Assembly: GCA_014526335.1 (NCBI GenBank)
Contig: JACTAT010000010.1
Coordinates: forward strand, 3,977,253-4,041,252
DNA length: 64,000 nt
Source of the DNA: Chrysaora quinquecirrha
Lineage: Eukaryota; Cnidaria; Scyphozoa; Semaeostomeae; Pelagiidae
Reading direction: 5' to 3'
Under the pieces are notes generated by a model that did no database searches, was not told the DNA's origin, and saw nothing but the letters and a program-made list of their open reading frames with translations. Of this stretch, positions 1 through 9,131 are shown one piece after another. The translations under genes and the position numbers were made by a program. How positions within the stretch are numbered: the first letter of the stretch is position 1; the number at the start of each line of letters is the position of its first letter.

Positions 1-54
1 TATAAGAAACTTAGACCTCTCGAGTGGCCCAAAAACAAAAGAAAATTGTCTACC

Positions 55-1660
55 TTAGGCCGCGGCCAAAAGATCAAACATTGTTGGACAAACATTTGAG
101 ATTTGCTTTACCGTTTGACCGACACGTTTGATTTGTTTGATCGTTTGGCCACGTCAACGCGCTTGGAACGGCTTTTGAAAAGCTTCAAAAACATTTTCTG
201 CTTGCTGTAAGCATAAAATGTTTGATGAGCGATGTTTTGTACCGTCAACCGGGGTGACTTCGGACTGCTGGGTGACTTCGGACAAAAATATTGTTTCTGC
301 TTTCTGCTTTGTGGTGGCACTTGAGAAGATTAAGAAATCGTGAATTAAGTTTTTTTAAGTTGTTCGAGGGTGAAACTCTTGCTTTGACTGGAAATTTATC
401 AACTCAGTCTAGAAACTCTCAAAGAACCGGCTCGCAAATTTATCGCAATGGGCCTAAATTCAGCGAATTTGTTTTGATGTCTTTTCTCACGAACAGATGG
501 AACCTTCTGCAAAATTTCTTGCCAGATCTTCTCTTTTTGACTCTTTTGGAAACTTTTTGTAGCTTTTTTCATCTTCGAAATATGTCTTGATTTTTTCAAT
601 GCGAAAACATTACATTACGTCTGTCCGAAGTCACCCCAGAGTAGGCGGGGTGACTTCGGACGACTTTATCTTCAATTACCGCAAAGGAGATAAGATCGAG
701 GAAATAACAGACACCACTTTTCAAATTTGCTTTGGACCTTTGTTACTTTTATCAAAGAGTTAAAAGAATTATATGATTAGTTTTTGTAATATTCATAGAA
801 ATATACCAAAAAGTGTCCGAAGTCACCCCGGTTGACGGTAAAGAAGTAAACATCCAAGCTGAAACAAAGTGCAAAAGTATACACGATTCCATGCCAATGT
901 TCGACAAACAATGTTTCAAATGCATTCAAACGTCCAGAAAAGTTTGAAACTCCTTAAAAACAACGTTTTAGTTTCTGATCACACTGTAAAAAATTGTTTC
1001 ACAAACATTTCACCTGTGCAAATGTGACTAAAAATATCAATCATCTGAGTTAAAAAAGTGCAGGAGTATACATGATATTTCCTTTAAATGTTTGACAAAC
1101 AATGTTTCAAATGAAGTCAAACAGACAAACATTGTTTGACAAGCAAAAATAAGAAAGCTCTTTGCAGAATAACCAGAAGCTAAAAAGTGTTTGGCAGGCA
1201 ATGTTTTGTGACGTGACAAAACGGTCAAACATTTTGTTTAGAAGGAAATCGCAAATGTTTGACAAACAATGTTTCAAATGAAGTCAAACAGACAAACATT
1301 GTTTGACAAGCAAAAATAAGAAAGCTCTTTGCAGAATAACCAGAAGCTAAAAAGTGTTTGGCAGGCAATGTTTTGTGACGTGACAAAACGGTCAAACATT
1401 TTGTTTAGAAGGAAATCGCAAATGTTAGACAAACAATGTTTCAAATGAGGTCAAAAAGACAAACATTGTTTGAGAATCAAAAATTAGAAAGCTCTTTGCA
1501 GAATAACCAGAAGCTAAAAAGCATTCTCTACTTGTTGAAAGGATAGTGTTCGGCCAGCAATGTTTTGTGACGTTACAAGACGGTCAAACATCTGAAAGAA
1601 AACTGCAAATGTTTGACAAAATGTTTTGTCGCTTTTGCTTGGGCCTAAGTCACAGAATTT
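55..1660. repeat. AAACATTG-rich GGCC-ended repeat block
   Basis: The block begins TTA then GGCCGCGGCCAAAAGATC and carries many copies of AAACATTGTTTG, CAAATGTTTGAC and their complements, the hallmark of a repeat family found throughout the window. It is split by another element at 242-838. From about 1086 the sequence is a tandem repeat of 167-bp period (phase points at 1086, 1253 and 1420); the third unit is degenerate and decays by about 1660. I see no coding potential. Better preserved relatives (for example 18225-18491) carry 3-bp TAA/TTA duplications, which suggests PIF/Harbinger-type MITEs. Confidence 0.7.
242..838. mobile_element. 597-bp TIR element nested in the AAACATTG block
   Basis: The ends are inverted repeats: CCGTCAACCGGGGTGACTTC on the left and its complement on the right, closely flanked by TA on both sides (240-241 and 839-840). 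Further copies of the GGGTGACTTCGGAC motif lie inside, near 268-283 and 646-661. A TA duplication fits the Tc1/mariner/pogo group. I see no transposase ORF, so it is non-autonomous. It interrupts an older AAACATTG repeat. Confidence 0.75.
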
Positions 1661-2190
1661 GGATTTTCAACAGTCCAAAGAACTCAAGGTCATATCAGAT
1701 TATTTTCCCTTCCGATGGACTTATCTTTGTCGAGAATATTAGGGTATTATCAATGTCGAAAACAGATCTTTGAAATCGAAAAACCAATCGTATCAATCGT
1801 AAAACAGATTTAATCGAAAAACAGACCTGCTCAATTGAATAACAGATCCTTCACTGTGCAATAATGCAAACTTCTGCCTCGCTTTCAGATACAATGGATC
1901 TTTCAACTGGAATGGATACATCAGAAAAATGAAGTAAAAAGTTCTCTCAAAAGACAATTAACATAGCTCTTTCATTTACAAATGTAGCTATATAAACAGT
2001 AACCAAACATTTTGCAGTTGACTCACGTTATATATACATATATATCTCTAACTTTTAAGTAACAGAACGATCGTGGAAAACTTATCTTAATAAAGTAGAA
2101 TTTAAAGTTAGCTACTTGAAATTTAGACAGTTTTAGTTTGTTTTGTTTTAAAGATTTGTAATGAGTAATGGAGAATGAAAGTGTTCCTTA
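1661..2190. other. AT-rich intergenic, nothing recognised
   Basis: AT-rich unique-looking sequence. It has a short run of related phrases (aatcgaaaaacaga-type, about 1765-1850) and no ORF, RNA or repeat boundary that I can support. Confidence 0.4.
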
Positions 2191-2602
2191 GGCTCTGGCC
2201 AAACGATCAAACATTGTTGGTCAAACAATTGAAACTTGTTTATCAAGCAAAATGCTTCACCGTAGTGGCACGTCGCAAAACCTTCCTCGTCCAACAGTTT
2301 TTGCTTGCATCAAGCAAAAAAATGTTTTTAAACTTTTCCAAGCAATGTTTGATCGTTTGACCGCCTTATCAACATTGCGTTTCAAACATTTCTTTTATTA
2401 TTGCCAAATTTCAACAACTTGATTTCAGCACTTAGCAACATTTCTTAGCAACAAGACTCTCGTGCTTGTGCATTAGCAATAACTTTGTTGTTCCAAAATG
2501 TTGGACAGTGATGTTTTTAGACGTGGTCAAACGATCAAACATTTGTTGTAAAGCAAATCTAAAATGTTTGACCAACAATGTTTGATCATTTGGCCAGGGC
2601 CT
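2191..2602. mobile_element. GGCCCTGG-ended MITE (AAACATTG family)
   Basis: Left end GGCTCTGGCCAAACGATC, right end its near complement (TTTGGCCAGGGCC). The arms continue with AAACATTGTTGGTCAAAC and CCAACAATGTTTGATC. Preceded by TTA and followed by TTT, close to the 3-bp target duplication seen at better copies. Non-coding. Confidence 0.75.
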
Positions 2603-2697
2603 TTTACTTTACGTCTAAACATCTTATACCTAAGGAATTTTTATCGGCTATGTTCAGCCTTCTTCAGTACCAAATATATTTCTATAGATTTCAGAAA

Positions 2698-2900
2698 GGC
2701 TCAACATACCCGAAACACAAGGTCAAACGAAAGGAGATCCTTAGTCTGTATGACTTGGAGAGTTACTCGACCAGTTAATAGAGCTCTTTAGCTTAGTGAA
2801 AATTTCCTTGGCTCTAGGTAATGCAGGCAAGGTTCGAATACCATCTAAAGTGGCATCCCGATGAATCTCACCTCTTGATATCTGCCTTTAGATGTGAAAC
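2698..2900 (+). repeat. tRNA-derived SINE, family 2
   Basis: It has an A-box-like TAGCTTAGTGA and a B-box-like GGTTCGAATAC about 40 bp apart, preceded by a head (ggctcaacatacccgaaacacaagg) that recurs at 42.4-42.9 kb. The decayed boxes indicate an old SINE copy, not a working tRNA gene. Confidence 0.6.
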
Positions 2901-2984
2901 TGGTATATCTTTGTTAGAAAACAGTTAACGTTTCTGTCTCTAAAATCAACACAACTTGCAATATTAACTTTACAGACATTGAGC

Positions 2985-3393
2985 TGTACAAAACCTCAAA
3001 ATTTCAAGAAACAGCGGAAAAACTTTTAGACATACTTCAAAGCACTTTTAGTCCGACACTCCTCAGAGTATAAACCTCAGAAACTGATCAAAACAATGGA
3101 CTAAGGTGTATTTCGATCCGCATCGGGGTATGAATCAAGCCTTGAGCTGTGCCTAAACTAGGAGACATGTCGCATGCAACACTATATTTGACATGTCTCC
3201 CAGGGTGGATAAACATGTGAGTGGCAAGCCAGCAATATGTCCCAAGAGTCGTGGAGACAGGAAATGTTTCTGTTGTCTTCCAGAAACATTTGCGTGTCTC
3301 TCGATACAAATTTCGTCACGCGCTACAAATTTTCCGAGGTGGCTAAACTGGGAGACATCGAGGGGACATATCTCCTAGTTTAACCAAGCCTTA
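2985..3393. mobile_element. Foldback-family arm followed by a small TIR element
   Basis: 2985-3135 is one arm of the family carrying ctcctcagagtataaacctcagaaac, whose two-armed form is at 45.7-46.1 kb. Next to it, about 3129-3393, is an element whose ends are inverted copies of CTAAACTAGGAGACAT (left near 3152, right near 3370). Exact borders and target duplication are not clear. Confidence 0.5.
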
Positions 3394-3401
3394 AGTCAAT
3401 A

Positions 3402-3760
3402 CACTCTTTTTTTATAAGAACAATTTTATAAGAACATGAGCCTGGATTTTGCCCAGATTTTAAGAACCAAATAAGAACAAGCTGAGGCTGGCCTTTTCAT
3501 AAGCCCTAAGAATATCAGCTGAATATGAAAGTAAGACAATCAGAATGAATGTAAAAAGCAAGCAAACAAAGAAATAGACAAGAATGCTGCATTCTCACAC
3601 AAACCTAGTGCCACCCAAGGCAATCGTTGAAAAGTATGGATGTCTAACTAACCAGGGAGTTAAGAACAGATTAAGAACATTTCAGGCTCAAAAACGGCAA
3701 AAATTTAAGAATAGCAAGCCTCGATCAAAATTTCCTGGTTCTTATAAAAAAAGAAGAGTG
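3402..3760. mobile_element. CACTCTTTTTTTATAAGAAC MITE, 359 bp
   Basis: Perfect-style inverted ends (CACTCTTTTTTTATAAGAAC on the left, GTTCTTATAAAAAAAGAAGAGTG on the right) flanked by TA on each side, as in Tc1/mariner-type MITEs. Highly similar full-length relatives lie at 28763-29118 (opposite orientation) and 42033-42392. Confidence 0.85.
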
Positions 3761-3764
3761 TAGC

Positions 3765-3890
3765 TTCGGTCTTTTCCTGACGTTAATACTCGGAGGAGTG
3801 TAAGACGAAAAAGCTTTTAAGTATGTCCAAAGATGTGTCCGCTAATTCTCGCCATAACAAACTGTGGACGAACGTCCGTTTCACAAACAA
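3765..3890 (+). repeat. Foldback-family arm
   Basis: Carries the phrase ctgacgttaatactcggaggagtgtaagacgaaaaagctttt, shared with 41.4 kb and 46.0 kb. It lies just beyond the stop codon of the GTSF1-like gene and may form part of its 3' region. Confidence 0.5.
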
Positions 3891-3892
3891 AT

Positions 3893-5991
3893 CTAATTTG
3901 AAATGCTCTTTAACAGAACAGTACCTCGGCCTCGTCCGGCAGTCGAAAAGTTCATTTGTTGATTCTGTCTACCAGGACTTAGAGGTTCATTATTCGTGTG
4001 ATGAGAATTCTCCAATAGTTTGTGTCCCCTTCCTGCCAATCGTACATACAAGCTGTTTCCATTTGTTGTACTGTTGTTGTTTACTTTACCAACGTGTTTG
4101 TTTGTTTGGAAGTCTGTATTCTGCTTCTCAGTGTGGTTATTTGACTTTCTCATTGCCTGGCCTCTTCTATTGCCAATGAAATGATTCTGACGAGCATGTG
4201 GCTTCATCCTATGAATGAATTGAAGATAATGAAATATCAAGATGGCGAAAAAGAGCAGATCAATCTTTGGTCATACTTAAAGTTATTGGTCCATTGGTTC
4301 GGTTTGTTTCTAGTGTTCATGCTAAGTCCCCATTAGGGGGGAAGGGATCAGAATATCCATATCCTTCACCATTTACCTTATCATATCCCTTATCCCCTGT
4401 TTGCTTTCTTCCTTTAATCCCAGAATTTCACAAAAATACCCCATATACGCTTTATTTGGTCCAGAATTGTCCCTTATCCCAGTGATTTCTTCTGGGAATT
4501 CCCCTAATTCCCTAACAGAACCTCCATGCTCAGAGGACTGAAAAACGAAAAAGCTATGAAGTTTGACCGAAGACGTTATCGCTCATACTCGCCGAACTGA
4601 AGTTTTGTACGACTCAAGGCTCTGATGAAAAACTAAGAATAACATTTTCAACAACAAGACGGTTTATGCAGCTAACTAACATACATATTTATATAACAAT
4701 ACATTTCTCATCGCATTTACCAAAAGACTCCTTATATATAAAGAGTTAGAAAACCAAGCAAGTTTTTAAATGAATTCGCTGTTAAAATTAGCGAAACATT
4801 TTTAGGAACAGTATAAGAAACTTTTAGCCTCATTTTGCTGAAACAAAATAAGGAACTCCAGCCTCAACTTAGACCAAAGGTTCCCTATAAAACACGTGTA
4901 TTATATGTACCTTCTATTTCCATGACTTTGCCTCATCTCTTGATGCGAGTTTCCTGAATTCTGTGAAAATCTCTCGTGCTCATATTCTTCAGCCTCTGTA
5001 TAATAGAGAAAATACGAGATTATGATGATGTCGATGATTTTGACGACAATGATTATGATGATGACCATTATAAGGATGATTATACTGATAACGATTAAAC
5101 GATGATTAACTCACAGCGTACGGAGGCTCGTGATGGTAATGATGATGATAAGGTGATGATGATGATGAAAATGATGATGATATGATGATGACAATGATTA
5201 CGAAGATGACGCTGAGGATGACGAGGGTGATGATGATGATGAAATCATAAATAATATGATAAAATAATGTAAGGAAAGACAACGATGATGATTATGACAA
5301 TGATAATGATGATAATTGTTATGATTATGATGACAACGACGATGATAACGGTAATGATGACGACATTGATGACGATGGTGGTGATGGTGATGATGTGGAT
5401 GACGATGATGATGACGATGCTGAAAAAATTCAAATTGATAATAAAGATGATGATTGTGGTGCTTAAGATCATAATGATGATGGTGATGATTATGATTACA
5501 GTATATGATGACAATGATAAAAGTACTGGTGGTCACAGTGATGATCATGATGATATTGATGGTGATCATGATTTAATGGTAATAGATGCTTCTTAAATGT
5601 ACCTTTGTCCCAATCTTCACTGTCTTTGGTGATTGCCATGTTCTGGGATTGAAACATTTCCCATTATTCTTTGAATTTCTCCTGTCTCCTCACATTGTGC
5701 TACAAGAAAAAAATTTATTTGGATCATATACATCGCTCTCAAGTTTGTGTCTGTGTTCGTGTGTCTCTGCTCTGCCCTTCGAAGAACACACATGGAAAAA
5801 CCCTTATTACACCATCATCATCATCATCGTCATCATAATCATCACCATCATCATTTTAATCATCATCATCATCATCATCATTGACATTATAATCACCATC
5901 ATCACCACATCATCATAATCATCATCATCATCATCATCATCGTGATAATCATCAACACCATCATCATCATCATCATTGTCATAATCATCAC

Positions 5992-6035
<44 letters not shown>

Positions 6036-6063
6036 ACATCATAATTATAAGCACCATCATCAC

Positions 6064-6123
<60 letters not shown>

Positions 6124-8338
6124 AATCACCACCATCATCATCATCATCAACATCATAATTATAATCACCATCATCACCATCATCATCATAATCATCATCA
6201 TCATCAAAATCATCATCACCATCATCAGCATTATCAGAGTAGTTTTCTTGATTATAGACTAGGCAAAAATATTAAACAATTCCCAACCTTGTATGACATC
6301 AGGCTCAATTGCAGTCTACAAATAAAGAAATCATAATTAATTACATTATTTGGCAGAATCATACATAAAACAAATACCCTATTTCCTCAAGTGAGCACCC
6401 TTTTAGATCTCAAAGCCACAGCTTTTACAGTATCTGTAATTTTAGGTTTTTCCATTAAAAGTGTTGTTTTGAAATACTGAAAATTTGGCTAACAATATCA
6501 CAAATCATTTGCAAAGGTGACATGGCACTTTTGGCACCAGTTGCTAGAATCTCAGAAATCGATTAACCAATCAAGACCTCAACTCTGGCTGTGATTCTAC
6601 CATGGATGTAGACTTATTACATGAGTCACAGCAACAACAACTAAAACAACGATACAGCTGTTTGCTCAGAGTAGTTTGAGCATAGACTCAATAGCGATAA
6701 CTACAACTCATGTAATAAGTCTACCATGGCTGGGGCCCAAACCCCAACCTTGCAGAGCTTTTGACACCACAAGCAAACTGGATTGGACATGGACCACAAA
6801 TATGTTAACATTGGGAATAAGCATTGTCCTCTAAAACCTTAGAAATTAAAACCTTAGACAGCACCAAATTGAAAAACATGAAAGGAATTTGAAAATAAAG
6901 TTTCTGTATCAAATTTAAAATTTGAGTTTCATACTCTGTCTGGGCATTTTCCAAGATGTGCCGGCAGATTTGGCCTCAGTAAAATATGAGATGCATTGAA
7001 TGGACATGTGACAGTGTCTTTCATGGGATGATTCTAAAATAAAAAGAAGAAACATTATTCATTATTTATATTTTGTTTACCATATTAAGCCTCCTTCTCT
7101 CTAATACACTTTTTTAATAAGCAACCGCTCAATAAGCAACTAGGGCTGAATTGACCTTAACATTAAGCAACTTGAGGGCTTAATTCAATTCTGTAAGCAA
7201 ATAAGAAGTCAAAAAACCAAGGTTATTCTCTTTCTTGTGTTAGGAAATTGTTCTTCGTTGTTATGCTTCGCATGTTGAAGTTTGTTAGCTAACGTTTTTC
7301 CACTTACTGTCTCCCAAAACTCATGTTGTAGGCCTAACAGATGACGATTTTGACCCGCAAAGTCAGGGGTGGTTAGTAGGTACAAAAAATGTTAAGCAAC
7401 TTTTAAGCAACTTTGAGGGCTGAAATGTCTAAAATTTTAAGCAACTTTGAGGGCTGGACAAAAGTCAAGTTGCTTATTAAAAAAAAGTGGACACCCCTCC
7501 AATAAATACCTTCTTTAAGACTACATTTACACAGCAACAGACCCATTTGGGATCGGACCAAAATGGGCGTTTTTAATTCCCTTTTACGGGCAGCAAATTC
7601 CGTGCAGAACAATAGACCTGATGGCTTTTTGTGTGTAACTGGACTACATTTGAAGCTGCACAGACAACCAACATATTCTTTTCATAAACAAAAAGTTTTT
7701 TCAGCGATACTTAGATTTAGAAAGTGGACATTAGAAAGTGCCCTGCTTCCTATGAAAATGTCTTTTTTGAACTTTAATCCAATTTTTAAAGCAAATCTCA
7801 TTTCAGTAGCAAGGTTTTGCTTCCCAAACGGAAATGATCCATCCCATTCGGGAAGAATCTTTGACTTTGCTTCCCAAACAGGATGAAGATTCCTAGCTGC
7901 CCAGCCCCCAAAAAACTAGAATTATAAAAATTTAGGATAAAAAACGCCCCAGGGGCTTTTTTGAAGTAGATAGCCTTACCCTTAACATAATCTGCTGGTT
8001 AGAGCAACAGTTAAAAAAGTTCCAAAAATCTCACTCAAATTCAAAAAGCTCACATTTCGAAACTTACCATCTAACTGATAATTAGATGGGCCTTGCTTAA
8101 GGCCAGGCAGTGGTAGGTACCGGCAACTCGATGATATCATTGTGGGTAGGCCTATAGACTACTACAACTGTTTTTAGCCTGGTAGACTAGGCATACCCTG
8201 TTGTTATTTCTACATCTACAATCTTACCTTGCGACATTTTATGATATGTCGCTGAAACCTTGACGCAGCTATCTTATGAGCTTCATCGAAAGGGCAGACA
8301 ATCAGCATATTTGGATCCCAATGCTCATCTAGTGACAT
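3893..8338 (-). CDS. GTSF1: GTSF1-like double CHHC zinc-finger protein
   Basis: Family role: gametocyte-specific factor 1 (Asterix in flies) binds PIWI proteins and is needed for piRNA-guided transposon silencing. Exons on the minus strand: 8338-8228, 7033-6935, 6315-6288, 5623-5603, 4995-4911 and 4208-3893; splice phases agree throughout and the model gives about 219 residues. Seen directly: two CHHC fingers with identical spacing C-x5-H-x9-H-x3-C, the first in exon 1 (CPFDEAHKIA...HIIKC), the second in exon 2 (CPFNASHILL...HLGKC), with the family linker KCRK-NHP between them. After the fingers, DRTAIEPDVIQ resembles the vertebrate segment, and DSEDWDK in exon 4 resembles the family's acidic tryptophan motif that contacts PIWI. 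The last exon is a long polar Asn/His/Arg-rich tail ending in AGRGRG. Weak points: exon 2 could instead stop two codons later (GTA TGA), exon 3 could run to a stop at 6259, and the exon 4 acceptor (AAAG) is unusual. A head-to-head arrangement with RCC1L suggests a shared promoter region at 8.34-9.13 kb. Confidence 0.85.
4620..4900. repeat. Decayed TA-flanked MITE fragment in GTSF1 intron
   Basis: Shares aagaataaca-ttttcaa-aacaagacggttt and a ctataaaacacgtgta end with the CACGT/CACGC MITEs at 27.7-28.4 kb. The left end is not clear. It ends just downstream of exon 5 of the GTSF1-like gene. Confidence 0.5.
5015..5580. repeat. (GAT/TGA)n trinucleotide array
   Basis: Imperfect ATG/GAT repeats over about 560 bp within an intron of the GTSF1-like gene. 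The long Met- or His-rich reading frames across it are artefacts of the repeat. It is the complement of the array at 5815-6236, and exon 4 lies between them. Confidence 0.9.
5815..6236. repeat. (TCA/ATC)n trinucleotide array
   Basis: Long TCATCA runs, partly perfect, with CACCAT and AATCAT interruptions. It is an intronic microsatellite of the GTSF1-like gene, expected to vary in length between alleles. It starts about 190 bp from exon 4 and ends about 50 bp from exon 3. Confidence 0.95.
6567..6800 (-). repeat. SINE family 4 copy, split by a MITE
   Basis: Matches the complement of the family seen at 11725-11840 and 57668-57830 (gacctcaactctggctgtgat, then ccccaaccttgcagagctttt). The two halves are separated by the element at 6609-6723. 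Intronic in the GTSF1-like gene. Confidence 0.65.
6609..6723. mobile_element. TAGACTTATTAC palindromic MITE, 115 bp
   Basis: Ends TAGACTTATTACATGAGT and ACTCATGTAATAAGTCTA are inverted copies. The interior is short and non-coding. Inserted in a SINE. A second copy is at 56709-56845. Confidence 0.8.
7107..7489. mobile_element. CACTTTTTTAATAAGCAAC MITE
   Basis: Left end CACTTTTTTAATAAGCAAC preceded by TA; right end GTTGCTTATTAAAAAAAAGTG. The interior has several AAGCAACTT-GAGGGCT phrases. A half copy is recognisable near 43.56 kb. It lies in the first intron of the GTSF1-like gene, with no ORF. Confidence 0.7.
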
Positions 8339-9131
8339 TTTTAATCCCAAAACTTCAGCGCAGATGAAGGAAGCAAGGCACGATGAACTCTTTTCGGGAA
8401 GCAGATGCTAATTAAAAAACAACAACAACAACAACAGTTTTGGAGCGGGGTGGTGAGTTGCGGAGGAGCGTAGACGGCTGTTGTTGCTGTTGCTGTGGCG
8501 CTCATGTCAAAGGGTCAGTTTCCTCACTGTTCTTCCTTCACACAGATCTCGACATTTATCAAGCAAAAATCGAGTGATTCCTTCATCTAGTTCAATGTGC
8601 AACTGCAGAAGACTGTCATTATTATTCAAAAGGCTAAATTTTCAAAAAGGTGTGCTTTGTTTGTTTTTTGATTGAAAAAATTTGAAGTTATGGCGGGCGG
8701 GCTTCCAACTTTTTTTAGGCCCACGATGCACAGCACAACACAACAGCTCTCCTCTCCTCATCGATCAGCAGAGAGATGGGTTGATTTGCCCCCTAAGCTT
8801 TGATGGCCATGCTGTCGTAATATTTTCACTGTTCTTTTCAGTTGTTTTAACATGCGATTATACCAATCAGGGGTGCAGGAAGCACGGGGCAGCTGGGGAG
8901 CGATTAATTGCCTCCTTGCCCACATTAAATTGTGAAATTCTTTGATTTACCTATTCCTATGTTTTCCCATGAATTTGTTGCTTTTCTGCCCCCACCCCAC
9001 TGCCTGCCTGGTGCCCTGCAGATGCGTTCTTGGCCCCTCTGATACCAATTAAAATCTTAATGGAAAACCAACGGTAGGCTACCTACCGAAATACTTCATT
9101 TATTTGATAACCCCTTTTCATTCTTTTTCAG
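8339..9131. promoter_or_regulatory. Candidate bidirectional promoter region, GTSF1/RCC1L
   Basis: This interval separates the GTSF1-like start codon (minus) from the first recognised RCC1L exon (plus), so it should hold both promoters and the missing RCC1L start exon. A stretch at 8481-8610 reads as Arg/Ser/Leu-rich with mitochondrial-presequence character but lacks an in-frame ATG, so I do not call it. (CAA)n and (GTT/GCT)n runs occur at 8419-8436 and 8478-8500. Confidence 0.4.

Noticed and set aside
3823..4179. 118-codon plus-strand frame
   Set aside because: Antisense to the GTSF1-like last exon and overlapping a foldback repeat; Cys/Leu-rich without motif.
5643..5704. Longer version of GTSF1 exon 4 from the strong acceptor ttttttcttgtag
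   Set aside because: All three frames meet a stop before or within the DSEDWDK segment or mismatch the phase of exon 3; kept only as an alternative.
5285..6262. Long Met-, His- or Ile-rich reading frames on both strands
   Set aside because: They only translate TGA/TCA trinucleotide repeats; no composition or motif supports a gene.
8481..8675. RCC1L start exon with mitochondrial-type presequence
   Set aside because: No in-frame ATG; the phase 1 donor needed to join 9132 was not found.
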